From Acidovorax kalamii (GTDB lineage: Bacteria > Pseudomonadota > Gammaproteobacteria > Burkholderiales > Burkholderiaceae_C): a stretch of 64,000 nt of DNA. The notes under the pieces were generated by a model. That model worked only from the letters and a program-made list of their open reading frames with translations. It was not told the origin of the DNA and ran no database searches. This document shows positions 17,973-27,465 of the stretch, piece after piece (position 1 is the first letter of the stretch; the number at the start of each line of letters is the position of its first letter). Made by a program: the position numbers and the translations under genes. The stretch spans positions 124,001 to 188,000 of the forward strand of contig NZ_NOIG01000008.1 of the NCBI RefSeq assembly GCF_002245625.1, read 5' to 3'.

Positions 17973-18359
17973 ATGGGCTTGCTCGATTCCGTCTTGGGTG
18001 CCGTCATCAACAACGCGTCGCAGGGCGGCGCACAGGCCTCGGCCGGCGGGCTGGGCGGGCTGCCGGGTTTGATGGCCAAGTTCCAGCAGGCGGGGCTGGG
18101 CAATGTGATTGCCTCGTGGCTGAGCAGCGGGCCCAACCAGGCGATCTCGGGCGAGCAGCTGTCGCAGGTGCTGGGCAGCGGGCCGCTATCACAAATCGCC
18201 GCGCAGCTGGGCGTGGGCAGCAGCGCCGCCGCAGGCCAGCTGGCCCAGGTGCTGCCGGGCCTGGTGGACCAGCTCAGCCCCCAGGGCCATGCGCCGCAGG
18301 GCGGGTTTGGCAATGCCAGCGACCTGTTGGGGATGCTGGGTGGATTGCTTCAAAAATGA
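17973..18359 (+). CDS. YidB-like protein (DUF937)
   Basis: 128-aa small protein starting MGLLDSVLGAVINNASQGG, the signature N-terminus of the YidB/DUF937 family, Gly/Ala/Gln-rich with GSGPLSQIAAQLGV repeats. Function of the family is unknown. CAGGAG lies just upstream of the ATG. The stop codon TGA is contributed by a dispersed repeat that begins in the last codons. Confidence 0.9.
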   Translation: MGLLDSVLGAVINNASQGGAQASAGGLGGLPGLMAKFQQAGLGNVIASWLSSGPNQAISGEQLSQVLGSGPLSQIAAQLGVGSSAAAGQLAQVLPGLVDQLSPQGHAPQGGFGNASDLLGMLGGLLQK

Positions 18360-18376
18360 TAGCTTCTAGCGCTTGA
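18347..18376 (+). repeat. Comamonadaceae-type dispersed repeat, copy 1
   Basis: AAAATGATAGCTTCTAGCGCTT matches the family consensus CTATNNAATTNATAGCTNC followed by TAGCGCTT. The element supplies the final codons and TGA stop of the YidB-like gene. Confidence 0.75.
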
Positions 18377-18584
18377 TGGGAGCACGCGAGGAGATTTTTC
18401 TCTCTCCAGGCCCCCGCGCACGGACGCCGGTTACCGTTGCAAACAACTCAGAGAACTGCTCACACCCTTTTCCCCGAAGAGTCCCCTAGCATCCCGGGCC
18501 ACCACCCGGCCAGCGCTGCCTGCCACGAACGGACGCTGCCGGGGTGACCGAGCGCACACACAACACTTCGAGGGAGTTTTCAGC

Positions 18585-19040
18585 ATGAGCAACGGCAACC
18601 CGGCAGCCCACGGCACCGATCCCCTGGCTGCGGCCGCAACGGCCATCGCAGGGCCCAACACCGCCACCACCCCCCTGCCACCCGGCCTGCCGGAGGTGTG
18701 GAAAAAGCGGTTCGAGCTGATCGAACGCGCTGGCGGCCTGAAGATGACCCGGCTCAAGGACCTGAGTTTTGGCGAGCGCATACGCTGCAACTTCAACCTG
18801 CTGGCAGGCCTGTTCGGCCCCATCTACTACGCCACCAAGGGCATGTGGAAGCGGGGACTGGCCTACGTCGGCCTAGGGCTGGCGGGCATCGTGATGCTGG
18901 AGACGCTGATCAGCCTGGCGGGCTTTGGTCACCTGCTGGACGGCGTGCATTACACGGGTGGTTGGATTGGCCTGTTCGCCTACCAAGCCAACCGCGACTA
19001 TTACAAGAAGATTGTGCTGGGCGACAATCGTTGGCTGTGA
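18585..19040 (+). CDS. DUF2628 membrane protein
   Basis: 151 aa. A soluble N-terminal part rich in Ala/Thr/Pro precedes VWKKRFELIERAGG, then hydrophobic segments NLLAGLFGPIYYATKGMWKRG, LAYVGLGLAGIVMLETLISLAG and GGWIGLFAYQANRDYY, the DUF2628 pattern. Function unknown. GAGGGAG precedes the ATG. Its stop overlaps the GTG of the next small membrane protein. Confidence 0.85.
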   Translation: MSNGNPAAHGTDPLAAAATAIAGPNTATTPLPPGLPEVWKKRFELIERAGGLKMTRLKDLSFGERIRCNFNLLAGLFGPIYYATKGMWKRGLAYVGLGLAGIVMLETLISLAGFGHLLDGVHYTGGWIGLFAYQANRDYYKKIVLGDNRWL

Positions 19041-19483
19041 CCCCTGCGCCTGCGGGCGTGCGCTGCATCCGCGCCGCCTGGATCGCTGCGCTGCTCACGG
19101 GCTCCATGACTGCGGCCGTCACCCTGGGCGCCAGCCTGGGCACCAATGGCTTCAACTATGTGCCCTGGATGTGGCTGGACGTGGTCCTGATCGCCGCGCT
19201 GGGGTGGGGCCTTTACCGGCGCAGCCGTGTGGCGGCGGCGCAGATGCTGCTGTACTTTGCCACGGCCAAGGTGCTGGCAGTGCGGCGCGACTTGCAGACG
19301 CTGGACGACCCCAGCTGGAGCGACGCCCTGGAGAGCCTAGACGCCTGCACCGCCGGGGGCTGGGTAGTGGCGCTGGCGTTCACTGCGGTGTATACCCTGG
19401 GGCTCTATGGCACGGTGATGTACCGACGGCAGCAGCAGCTGGCGCCAGCGGTCGGTCCAGAGCACGGGTCGTCTCTAAATTGA
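19037..19483 (+). CDS. Small four-helix membrane protein, unknown function
   Basis: 148 aa from a GTG at 19037 that overlaps the preceding stop (GTGA), implying translational coupling. Four hydrophobic segments are visible: WIAALLTGSMTAAVTLGASL, WMWLDVVLIAALGWGLY, AAAQMLLYFATAKVLAV and GWVVALAFTAVYTLGLYGTVMY. I do not recognise the family. The stop codon lies inside a dispersed repeat. Confidence 0.75.
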   Translation: MTPAPAGVRCIRAAWIAALLTGSMTAAVTLGASLGTNGFNYVPWMWLDVVLIAALGWGLYRRSRVAAAQMLLYFATAKVLAVRRDLQTLDDPSWSDALESLDACTAGGWVVALAFTAVYTLGLYGTVMYRRQQQLAPAVGPEHGSSLN

Positions 19484-19500
19484 TAGCTATCAGCGCTTTC
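19473..19500 (+). repeat. Comamonadaceae-type dispersed repeat, copy 2
   Basis: TTGATAGCTATCAGCGCTT with the CTAAA left part. As in copy 1, the TGA of the repeat is the stop codon of the upstream gene. Confidence 0.75.
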
Positions 19501-19595
19501 TCAGTCTCAGTAAGCGCCGCAGCCACTGTTCGCTCAAAAAGTTCCGACAGCCCCCGGCGCCCGCAAATGGGCGCCAAGAAAGCCGCGTTGATTCT

Positions 19596-20468
19596 TCACC
19601 GTGGCAAGGGGCAGTGCTGCACCAGCCAGCCGCGCAGCCTGTCAAAAACGGGCGCGGCCAGCTCAGGGCTTTCATTGAACAGCTCGTGGTATAGCGGCTC
19701 GAAACAGTGCGACTGCACCAGGGCCTGGGGCGCGGCAGCGGCAAAGGCACGGCTGCCTGCGGGGTTCACCAGCTTGTCGCTGCCCGCCCAGATCAGCAGC
19801 GTGGGCACGCTCCAGTGCGCGGCGCGTGCCACGGTGGCGGGGCCGCCGTCAGCGATGAAGCGCGCCAAGCGGGCGCTGATGCGGTCGTGGCACAGCGGGT
19901 CGGCCAGGTAGGCGGCGGGCACGGCCGGGTCGTGCGAGAGGTACTGCGCATCGAGCCCGTTGCCCACGCGCAGGTTGGGAGCCACACGGGGCAGCGTGGC
20001 CAGCAGCAGCTTTTGCACGGCGTTCAGGCCCGGGTCCAGCGCGGGGGATGACAGCACCAGCGCATCGACAGGCCGCAGGTGCATGGCCACAAACCGCGCG
20101 GCGACCAGGCCACCCATGCTGTGGCCCAGCAGCACCAGGGGCTGGCCTTGCGGCATGCGGGCGCGGGTGGCGTCCACCAGGTCGGTCAGGTCGTCGAGCA
20201 GACGCAGGTCGCTGGTGAGGCCGCCACGTGGCCCGGTCGATTCGCCGTGGCCGTAATGGTCGTAGCCACGCACGGCAAACCCCCAGTCGTTCAGCCTGCG
20301 CGCCACAGGGTCGTAGCGGCCCACATGCTCGCCCAGGCCATGCACCAGCAGCACGGTGCCCCGGCAGGGTTCGCCCTCGGGCAGAGGCCAGTCCTGCACG
20401 GCCAGGGTTTCGCCGTCGCTGGCGGTGAAGGTGGTCAGGGTCGAGGGGGTCAGGTCGTCGGCGTTCAT
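19596..20468 (-). CDS. Alpha/beta hydrolase, monoacylglycerol-lipase-like
   Basis: 290 aa from the ATG at 20468 (an ATG at 20504 is possible; neither has a clear Shine-Dalgarno). Serine hydrolase fold: oxyanion motif VLLVHGLGEHVGRY, YDHYGHGESTGPRG, nucleophile elbow LLGHSMGGLVA, late Asp in LIWAGSDKLV and His in PLYHELFNE. The pattern is that of hydrolase_4/monoglyceride lipases that cleave acylglycerols or lysophospholipids. Downstream of an M20 gene but separated from it by a terminator. Confidence 0.9.
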   Translation of the reverse strand: MNADDLTPSTLTTFTASDGETLAVQDWPLPEGEPCRGTVLLVHGLGEHVGRYDPVARRLNDWGFAVRGYDHYGHGESTGPRGGLTSDLRLLDDLTDLVDATRARMPQGQPLVLLGHSMGGLVAARFVAMHLRPVDALVLSSPALDPGLNAVQKLLLATLPRVAPNLRVGNGLDAQYLSHDPAVPAAYLADPLCHDRISARLARFIADGGPATVARAAHWSVPTLLIWAGSDKLVNPAGSRAFAAAAPQALVQSHCFEPLYHELFNESPELAAPVFDRLRGWLVQHCPLPR

Positions 20469-20531
20469 GGGCAGCGGGGCTGTCAGGGGGATGGCACGCA
20501 GCATACCCGGCAGGCTTCAAAAGCCCAACGC

Positions 20532-20562
20532 AAAAAAAAGGGGCTGCATGGACTGCAGCCCC
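20532..20562 (-). terminator. Intrinsic terminator after the M20 peptidase gene
   Basis: Stem GGGGCTGCA/TGCAGCCCC with a 5-nt loop, followed on the minus strand by eight T. It lies 37 bp past the stop of the leftward M20 gene. Confidence 0.93.
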
Positions 20563-20598
20563 TCAGAGCCTGTTTTCAGGGACGGTGGGTGACCGGGG

Positions 20599-22092
20599 TC
20601 AGGCGGCCTGAGTGGTGGCTGCAGCCTGGTGCTGCGCCATGCCCGCAATCACCTGCGCCACGGCGGCGGTGAGCTTCTTGGCATAGGGCACATGCAGGAA
20701 CTCGTTGGGGCCGTGCGCGTTGCTCTTGGGGCCCAGCACACCGCAGACCATCATCTGCGCGGTGGGAAAGCCTTCGCTGAGCATGTTCATGAGCGGGATG
20801 GTGCCGCCCTGGCCGATGTAGCCGCAGGGTGCGCCAAAGTGCGCCTGCGAGGCCTCGTTGAGCGCCTGTTCGAACCAGGGCGTGGTGCTGGGCGCATTCC
20901 AGCCCGTGGCGCCGCTCGTGCCCTGGAAGGTGACCTTGGCCTGGTAGGGCGCGTTGTCTTCGAGCAGGGCTTTGAGCTCCTGCACAGCGGCGGCGGCGTC
21001 CACCAGAGGCGGCAGGCGCAGGCTGAGCTTGAAGGCGGTGTAGGGGCGCAGCACGTTGCCTGCGTCCTGCAGCGCGGGGAAGCCCTCGGCACCGGTCACA
21101 GAGAGCGTGGGCTCCCAGGTGCGCTTGAGCAGCGCCTGCACCGGATCGGTGGTGGTGGGCAGCGCAAAGGTGGTGGCACCGCCGCAGTCGTAGTGCGCCC
21201 AGGGGAAGCGCTTGTACACCTCGTCGCCCAGGATGGCGGCAGTGGCGCGGGCTTGCGCCAGGCGGTCGGCGGGCACTTCGCAGTGGAAGCTGGCGGGCAG
21301 CAGGCGGCCGGTGGCGCTGTCTTCCAGGCGGTCGAGCACCTGGCGCATGATGCGGAACGACGAGGGCACCAGGCCCGATGCGTCGCCGGAGTGGATGCCT
21401 TCGGTCAGGATCTCGACCTTGAGCGTTCCCGTGGCCATGCCGCGCAGGCTGGTGGTGAGCCACAGCTGGTCGTAGTTGCCCGCGCCCGAATCCAGGCACA
21501 CCACCAGCGCCACGTTGCCCATGCGGGGCTTCAAGGCCTCGATGTAGGGCAGCAGGTCGCGCGAGCCGCTTTCTTCGCAGGTTTCGATCAGGCCCACGAT
21601 GCGCGGGTGGGGCACGTTCTGGCGTTTGAGTTCCTGCACGGCGGCGATGCTGGCGTAGACCGCGTAGCCGTCGTCGGCGCCGCCCCGGCCGTAGAGCTTG
21701 CCGTCCTCGTACTTGGGCGTCCAGGGGCCGAGGTCGTTGCGCCAGCCGCTGAACTCGGGCTGCTTGTCCAGGTGGCCGTACATGAGCACGGTGTCGGTGG
21801 CGCCCGCCTGGGTAGCGTCGATTTCAAAGAACAGCACAGGGGTGCGGCCTTCCAGGCGCACCACTTCAAGCTTCAGGCCTTCGACCTTTTGCGATTCAAC
21901 CCAGGCGGCGGCGTTGCGCACCACGGTGTCGAGCAGGCCCTGCGCGGCCCAGTCGGGCGAGAACATGGGCGACTTGGCGGGGATGGCGATGTAGTCGGTG
22001 AGCTGGCGAACAATGTCGTTGTCCCAGGCCTGGCTGACCCGTTCAAGGGCCAGGGCGGGTTGCAGGGCGTGGGCGGGGACTCGGGCGTTCAT
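20599..22092 (-). CDS. M20-family peptidase, cytoplasmic dipeptidase-like
   Basis: 497 aa, no signal peptide. Start at 22092 with CCAGGAGAG upstream. Metal-site motifs: VLMYGHLDKQPEF, YGRGGADDGYAVYAS, ETCEESGSRDL, and the C-terminal GPNEFLHVPYAKK. It matches the CNDP/PepV-like subgroup that cleaves dipeptides. Monocistronic, ending at a strong terminator. Confidence 0.93.
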   Translation of the reverse strand: MNARVPAHALQPALALERVSQAWDNDIVRQLTDYIAIPAKSPMFSPDWAAQGLLDTVVRNAAAWVESQKVEGLKLEVVRLEGRTPVLFFEIDATQAGATDTVLMYGHLDKQPEFSGWRNDLGPWTPKYEDGKLYGRGGADDGYAVYASIAAVQELKRQNVPHPRIVGLIETCEESGSRDLLPYIEALKPRMGNVALVVCLDSGAGNYDQLWLTTSLRGMATGTLKVEILTEGIHSGDASGLVPSSFRIMRQVLDRLEDSATGRLLPASFHCEVPADRLAQARATAAILGDEVYKRFPWAHYDCGGATTFALPTTTDPVQALLKRTWEPTLSVTGAEGFPALQDAGNVLRPYTAFKLSLRLPPLVDAAAAVQELKALLEDNAPYQAKVTFQGTSGATGWNAPSTTPWFEQALNEASQAHFGAPCGYIGQGGTIPLMNMLSEGFPTAQMMVCGVLGPKSNAHGPNEFLHVPYAKKLTAAVAQVIAGMAQHQAAATTQAA

Positions 22093-22306
22093 GGACAGCT
22101 CTCCTGGATGGGGGGAATGGGAGCCTGAGTGCCGTCCCGTTCGGGTTGCGACGGGACGGCCAACAGGTTCTTGTGGGCCAAAACCAGCATTCCAACACAA
22201 GCCCCGTGCATATGCCACCGGGCGCGGCCAAACACCTGCAAAGGGCTCTGTTGCGCCGCAGCATGTGCCTGGCGCCGGCGGGGCACCCGCCGGGGTTTCG
22301 CGCGGC

Positions 22307-23563
22307 TCAGTACCGGGAGACGGGATGGGTCTCGGGGTTGTCCAGGTTGGCGCGCTGTGCGGACGGGCGCCGCAGGCCCGTGGCCACCTCCACGCGGTTG
22401 CGGCCGTTCTCCTTGGCCTGGTAGAGCGCGCGGTCGGCGGCGGCGATCAGCATGTCCCAGCTGTCGCCCGTTTCCAGGCGGCCGCCGAACACGCCAATGC
22501 TCACGGTGACGGCAATGTTGGTGCCGCCGGGCTCGGTGCGGGTGTCGCTGCCCCCTTCGGTGCTGCCAATGCGGCACCGGGACTCGGCCACCGCGCGGCA
22601 CAGCTCGCGCGCCAGCTGTTCGGCGCCCAGCAGCGTGGTGTCGGGCAGCACCACCATGAACTCCTCGCCACCGTAGCGGCCTACCAGGTCCTGCGCGCGC
22701 ACCCGGCCACGCAGCACCTCAACCACATGGCACAGCACCTGGTCGCCCACCGGGTGGCCGTAGCGATCATTCACGCGCTTGAAGTGGTCGATGTCCACCA
22801 TCATGAGTGCGATGGGTTCGCGGGTGCGCACGGCACGCGAGACATCGCGGTCCAGCGCGGAGATCAGCGAGCGGCGGTTGGCCACACCGGTGAGCGGGTC
22901 GATGGCGGCCATGATGCGGTTGTTCTCGTCGGCCTGGTCGCGCGCCATGAACACAAAACCCATGGAGCTGATGAGCACCACCGAAAACGTGGCCAGAAAG
23001 GTGAGCGTCTGCAGCGCGCTGGCCTGCAGGATGCCGGAGGCCACGGCCGTGCTGCTCAGCGCCAGCAGGGCGCGGCCGCTGAGCACGACGGCCTCCAGCG
23101 CCAGCCCCGCCACCAGCAGCCACTGCCCGCGCCCCACCGTGGCATCGCGGCGCTCCAGCGCCGTGGCCAGGGCCCACACGGCCTGCAGGCTGATCACCAG
23201 GCCCACAAAACTCACACGGGCCGCAAAGTTGTCGATGAAGGCGATCACAAAGCCGGTGACCAGTGCCGGGGGCACCAGCAGCAGCCCCCACCCGGCCGGG
23301 CGGCCCTGGAACTGGCGGATCGCTGCAATCATGCCCACAAACACGCAGGACAGCAGCAGGTTGCCCAGCACCACAGACAGCAGGTCGGGCACCAGGCCGC
23401 GCAGCATGATGAGGCCGTGCCCAATGGCGTTGACCAGCAGGGCCGCCGCCCAGCGCCCCAGGCCGTCGCGCCGGCGCCCCCAGCCCACCACCGCCATGGA
23501 GGCGGCCATCATCAGCGAGCTGACAATGATCATTGCCAGCATGGTGGGAACGTGGGCAGCCAT
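22307..23563 (-). CDS. Membrane-bound diguanylate cyclase (GGDEF)
   Basis: 418 aa. An N-terminal membrane module of about six or seven segments (residues ~5-205) is followed by a GGDEF domain. The active site reads GRYGGEEF and an RAQD inhibitory site lies five residues before it, so the protein should make c-di-GMP and be product-inhibited. MMVDIDHFKRVNDRYGHPVGD is the metal/GTP segment. The signal sensed by the membrane part is unknown. ATG at 23563; ribosome binding site weak. Confidence 0.93.
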   Translation of the reverse strand: MAAHVPTMLAMIIVSSLMMAASMAVVGWGRRRDGLGRWAAALLVNAIGHGLIMLRGLVPDLLSVVLGNLLLSCVFVGMIAAIRQFQGRPAGWGLLLVPPALVTGFVIAFIDNFAARVSFVGLVISLQAVWALATALERRDATVGRGQWLLVAGLALEAVVLSGRALLALSSTAVASGILQASALQTLTFLATFSVVLISSMGFVFMARDQADENNRIMAAIDPLTGVANRRSLISALDRDVSRAVRTREPIALMMVDIDHFKRVNDRYGHPVGDQVLCHVVEVLRGRVRAQDLVGRYGGEEFMVVLPDTTLLGAEQLARELCRAVAESRCRIGSTEGGSDTRTEPGGTNIAVTVSIGVFGGRLETGDSWDMLIAAADRALYQAKENGRNRVEVATGLRRPSAQRANLDNPETHPVSRY

Positions 23564-23716
23564 GGAGCGCGGGGGGCCTGTGGGAGGGGTGGTGGGTCAG
23601 CCCAGCATAAACCAAGCGGCGCGGCGCGCGAAACAGCAATGTGCCATCCCCCAGGCGCCCCGGCGGCGGGCTGGCACCATCCGCCCTTTCCGCACTCCGG
23701 GGACTGAGGGCACGGT

Positions 23717-25780
23717 TCAGTGCAGCTGCGCGGGTTCACCCCGGCGGCGGCCACCAGTGGGGGCACTGCCCGGCGCCCGCAGGGCCGGGCCGGGACCGCT
23801 GCCAGCCTGTGGCGCGGCCAGGGCTTGCAGGTCCTCATGCCCGTCACCCGCACCGTGGTGCAGCTTGAACACCTGCACCGCGCCCGCCAGCCGCGTCGCC
23901 TGCTCCCGCAGGCTTTGTGCGGCAGCGGCCGACTGCTCGACCAGCGCGGCGTTCTGCTGGGTCATCTGGTCGAGCTGGTTCACGGCGGTGTTGACCTGGC
24001 CAATGCCGTCCGACTGCTCACCCGAGGCGGCCGTGATCTCGCCAATGATGTCGCCCACGCGTTTGACGGAGCCCACGATCTCGTCCATGGTGCTGCCGGC
24101 GTTCTGCACCAGGCGCGCGCCCGATTCCACCCGCTCCACCGAGGCGCCGATGAGCGCCTTGATCTCGCGCGCGGCCTCGGCGCTGCGCCCGGCGAGGTTG
24201 CGCACCTCGCTGGCCACCACGGCAAAGCCCCGGCCCTGTTCGCCCGCACGGGCGGCTTCCACGGCCGCGTTGAGCGCGAGGATGTTGGTCTGGAAGGCGA
24301 TGGAATCAATCACGCCAATGATGTCGGCGATCTTGCGCGAGCTTTGGTTGATGTCGCCCATGGTGGTGACCACCTCGCCCACCACCTGGCCGCCGCGTGC
24401 GGCCACCTCGGCGGCGCTGCTGGCCAGCTGGTTGGCCTGGCGCGCTGCGTCGGCCGACTGGCGTACGGTGGCGGTGAGCTGGTCCATGCTCTGCGCGGTC
24501 TGGGCCAGGCTGCTGGCCGTGGCCTCGGTGCGGGCCGACAGATCCTGGTTGCCGCTGGCGATCTCGGCGCTGGCGGTGGTGATGCTGTCCACCGCCGTGC
24601 GCACCTGCTGCAGCATCTGGGTGTAGCGCTGGCGCATGCCCTCGACCTCCTGCACCAGCGCGCCGATCTCGTCACGCCGCGTGGTGCGGAAGGCCTCGGT
24701 CAGGTCGCCCTGGGCCACGAGCGTGATGGCCTGGGTCAGGTCCTGCAGCGGGCGGCTCACGCCCCGGCGCAGCATCACGAACAGGCCGATGGCCAGCAGC
24801 ACCACGGCCATGGCCATCAGGCCCCACACGGCCAGCGTCACGCGGCGCTGGCTGGCCATGGCCTCGCCATCCGCCACCTCGGCCACCACCCACCAGCCGC
24901 CGCCGGTCTTGCGCACCAGTGCCCAGGGGTCCGTGGCGCCCGCGCCCAGCACGGGGGCGGCCTCGCGCACAAAGCCGTCCTGTGACGCGGCCAGGGCTTC
25001 AAAGAAGGGGCGGGCCTGCGGGTAGGCCTCCAGCACGCGCTTGCCGCGTGCCGTGGGGTGGTACACAAACACCGCCTTGTCGAGCGAGGTGCCGGGGTTG
25101 ATCACGTAGGTGCCGCCGTGTTCGAAGAACTTGGTCTGCGTGACCTGCTTTTGCAGCATGGCGTGGAACACGCTGATGTCGTTGCCGATGAACAGCAGCG
25201 CAATCACCTTGCCCGAAGCATCCTTGGCGGGCAGGTAGTGGCCCATGTAGGGCTTGCCGCCCGCCACGGTGACGCCGGTGTAGGGTTCGCCCTTGGACAC
25301 GGTGGCATAGGCCGGGTCGTCCTTGCCCAGCGGTGTGCCCTGCTGGCGCTCGCCCTTGTCGTTCTTCACCGAGGTGGTGATGCGGATGAAGTCGTCGCCC
25401 TTCTTGGCGAACACCGTGGCGATACCGCCGGTTTCGTTGGCGAATTTATCGACCGAGCCATAGTCCTCGTTAACCAGCGCGCCGTAGCTGCGCAGCTCGC
25501 CCGTGGCCTCGTCAAGCTGCATGGTGGCCTCGAAGTAGCGCTGGAAGCCCTTCATGGTGAGCTGCACCAGCTCGCGGTTGGTGTTGTCGGCCGCGTCCAG
25601 CGACTGCGCCACGCTCTGCGCCGTGTCGCCCACGCTGGCCACCACCTGCGCGCGGGTGCTGCGTTCGGTCAGCACCGCAATCGCCAGCCCCACCAGCACC
25701 AGCACCAGGGCCACCAGCCCAATGGCGGCCAGCGTGACCTGCCGCGCGACAGAACGGTTGTTGGCCAGGGATGCTGCCAT
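23717..25780 (-). CDS. Methyl-accepting chemotaxis protein with periplasmic Cache-type sensor
   Basis: 687 aa. TM1 at residues ~14-37, a periplasmic region of ~270 residues of the Cache_3/Cache_2 fusion type ([17 protein letters not shown]), TM2 at ~313-336, HAMP, then the cytoplasmic signalling hairpin whose tip is conserved ([20 protein letters not shown]...[17 protein letters not shown]). Ligand unknown. GCAGGAGAC lies upstream of the ATG at 25780. It controls CheA activity at the receptor array by family knowledge. No che genes adjoin it. Confidence 0.95.
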   Translation of the reverse strand: MAASLANNRSVARQVTLAAIGLVALVLVLVGLAIAVLTERSTRAQVVASVGDTAQSVAQSLDAADNTNRELVQLTMKGFQRYFEATMQLDEATGELRSYGALVNEDYGSVDKFANETGGIATVFAKKGDDFIRITTSVKNDKGERQQGTPLGKDDPAYATVSKGEPYTGVTVAGGKPYMGHYLPAKDASGKVIALLFIGNDISVFHAMLQKQVTQTKFFEHGGTYVINPGTSLDKAVFVYHPTARGKRVLEAYPQARPFFEALAASQDGFVREAAPVLGAGATDPWALVRKTGGGWWVVAEVADGEAMASQRRVTLAVWGLMAMAVVLLAIGLFVMLRRGVSRPLQDLTQAITLVAQGDLTEAFRTTRRDEIGALVQEVEGMRQRYTQMLQQVRTAVDSITTASAEIASGNQDLSARTEATASSLAQTAQSMDQLTATVRQSADAARQANQLASSAAEVAARGGQVVGEVVTTMGDINQSSRKIADIIGVIDSIAFQTNILALNAAVEAARAGEQGRGFAVVASEVRNLAGRSAEAAREIKALIGASVERVESGARLVQNAGSTMDEIVGSVKRVGDIIGEITAASGEQSDGIGQVNTAVNQLDQMTQQNAALVEQSAAAAQSLREQATRLAGAVQVFKLHHGAGDGHEDLQALAAPQAGSGPGPALRAPGSAPTGGRRRGEPAQLH

Positions 25781-25922
25781 GGGGGATGTCTCCTGCGGGT
25801 GAATACAAATGCACAAAGCCGGCTGGGCCGGTCTGCTCTGAATCTACGGCCAGAGTCTTGTTACATTTATTCACGCATTCCCTTACGCAATTGCGCGGAC
25901 TGGAGGCGCGGGGCGATTGCGC

Positions 25923-26753
25923 TTAGGCGCTCACTGCTGACACCATCAGTGCCCGATCCCGCCAGCCCAGGCCTTCGGACGTGCCGGCCGCCGGGCGGTA
26001 TTCACACCCCACCCAGCCGCGGTAGCCCAGCGCGTCCAGCGTCTCGAACAGGAACGGGTAGTGCAGCTCGCCCCGGTCGGGTTCGTGGCGGCCGGGCACG
26101 CCCGCGATCTGGACATGCGCCACGCGGCCCGTGGGCAGGTAGCGCTGCAGCTTGGTGGCCACGTCGCCCTCCACGATCTGGCAGTGGTACAGGTCCATCA
26201 GCACCTGGAGGTTGTCGGCCTGCACGGCGTCGAGCAGTTCGTGCGCATGGTCCTGGCGGTTCAAGAAATAGCGCGGCACGTCGCGCAGATTGATGGGTTC
26301 GATCAACACCTTGCGCCCGGCGCGCGCGGCCTCGGCAGCCGCCCAGCGCAGGTTGCCCGTGCACAGGTCCTTGAGGGATTCACGCTCCACCCCCGGCGGC
26401 ACGATGCCCGCGAGCACATGGATGTGCGGGCAGTCCAGCGCCTCGGCATAGCGCAGCGCCTCGTGCACGCCCGCGCGGAACTCGGCCTCGCGCCCGGGCA
26501 GCGCGGCCGTGCCCCGCGCACCTTGCTCCCAGGCCGTGGCCATGGCGGCGCGGTCGGCGCCACCGGCCGGGGCGTTCATCAGCACCAGCTGCAGGCCGTG
26601 GTCCGCCAGCCGCGCGGCCAGCTCGGTGGGCGCGAACGCGTAGGGGAACTGGCATTCCACCGCTGTGAACCGGTCGCGCGCGGCGGCGGCAAAACGGTCT
26701 AGGAAGGGCAGCTCGGGGTACATCAGGCTCAGGTTGGCGGCGAACTGGGGCAT
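25923..26753 (-). CDS. hyi: Hydroxypyruvate isomerase
   Basis: 276-aa TIM-barrel sugar isomerase of the AP-endonuclease-2-like superfamily, interconverting hydroxypyruvate and tartronate semialdehyde in glyoxylate metabolism. MPQFAANLSLMYPELPFLDRF is the characteristic N-terminus; metal-site residues are carried by LIEPINLRDVPRYFLN, MDLYHCQIVEGD and VGCEYRPAAGTSEGL. No glyoxylate carboligase or tartronate semialdehyde reductase gene is nearby, so the pathway link rests on the sequence alone. Confidence 0.88.
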   Translation of the reverse strand: MPQFAANLSLMYPELPFLDRFAAAARDRFTAVECQFPYAFAPTELAARLADHGLQLVLMNAPAGGADRAAMATAWEQGARGTAALPGREAEFRAGVHEALRYAEALDCPHIHVLAGIVPPGVERESLKDLCTGNLRWAAAEAARAGRKVLIEPINLRDVPRYFLNRQDHAHELLDAVQADNLQVLMDLYHCQIVEGDVATKLQRYLPTGRVAHVQIAGVPGRHEPDRGELHYPFLFETLDALGYRGWVGCEYRPAAGTSEGLGWRDRALMVSAVSA

Positions 26754-26880
26754 GGCAGGCGGGGGCGCAAGACAACAAGGAACGCAAGGAGAACGCGGCA
26801 GCTTATCCTGCACGGCGCGCACGCCCTCGCACACCACACCCAAAGTGCAAGCAAAAAAGGCCTTCTGCGCGCGATGAACA

Positions 26881-26911
26881 TGCCTTTGTAGCTACAATTT
26901 TGATAGCATTA
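26881..26911 (-). repeat. Comamonadaceae-type dispersed repeat, copy 3
   Basis: On the minus strand GCTATCAAAATTGTAGCTAC followed by AAAGGCA, a version of the family whose right end differs (AAAGGCA instead of TAGCGCTT). It lies ~30 bp upstream of the MerR-type gene and may carry its promoter. Confidence 0.6.
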
Positions 26912-26939
26912 CACTCAACCCACAAAACGCCCGCCCACC

Positions 26940-27395
26940 ATGCGCATCGGAGAACTCGCCCGCCGCACCGACACCACGCCCAAGGCCATCCGCCTGTACG
27001 AAGCACGCGGCCTGATGGGCGCTGTGGCGCGTGCGGGCAGCTACCGCCACTATGGCGAGGCCGATGTGGCGCGTGTGCTGCTGATCCGCCAGGCCCAGGC
27101 GCTGGGTTTTCGGCTGGCGGAGCTGGACGGCCTGCCCCACATCGACACCACCGCGGGCTGGGAGCGCATGGCCCAGCTGGTGGCCCAGCGCCGCGCCGCC
27201 GTGGCCCAGGAGCTGGCCCGCCTGGCTGCGCTGGACGCCCAGCTGGCCGTGCTGGAGGCCGAGCTGCACACCTGCGACACGCTAGCCGTACCCGCCACGC
27301 CCCAGACCTGCGTGGCGCCCAGCGCGTTGGTGGACCAGCCGCCATCTGCACATTCCGCACGTCGTTCGACACCACATCGGCATCTTTTGACCTGA
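26940..27395 (+). CDS. MerR-family transcriptional regulator
   Basis: 151 aa. N-terminal winged helix MRIGELARRTDTTPKAIRLYEARGL with SYRHYGEADVARVLLIRQAQALGF, then a dimerisation coiled coil (RRAAVAQELARLAALDAQLAVLEAEL). The C-terminal part has Cys in LHTCDTL and again in PQTCVAP, which could sense metal or redox state. A MerR-type promoter palindrome lies directly downstream, in front of the oxidoreductase gene, making that gene the likely target. Confidence 0.9.
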   Translation: MRIGELARRTDTTPKAIRLYEARGLMGAVARAGSYRHYGEADVARVLLIRQAQALGFRLAELDGLPHIDTTAGWERMAQLVAQRRAAVAQELARLAALDAQLAVLEAELHTCDTLAVPATPQTCVAPSALVDQPPSAHSARRSTPHRHLLT

Positions 27396-27399
27396 CCGC

Positions 27400-27430
27400 T
27401 TGACTCTGCCCCATGGGGCAAGGTGAGCAT
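27400..27430 (+). promoter_or_regulatory. Candidate MerR-type promoter/operator
   Basis: TTGACT at 27400-27405 is followed by the 14-bp perfect palindrome TGCCCCATGGGGCA (27407-27420) and, at 19-bp spacing, a weak -10 (GAGCAT). An over-long spacer filled by a palindrome is the hallmark of MerR-controlled promoters. The oxidoreductase GTG is 36 bp further on. Confidence 0.6.
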
Positions 27431-27465
27431 GCCTCCATCAACAACTTCTGTGTGATGGAGATTCC

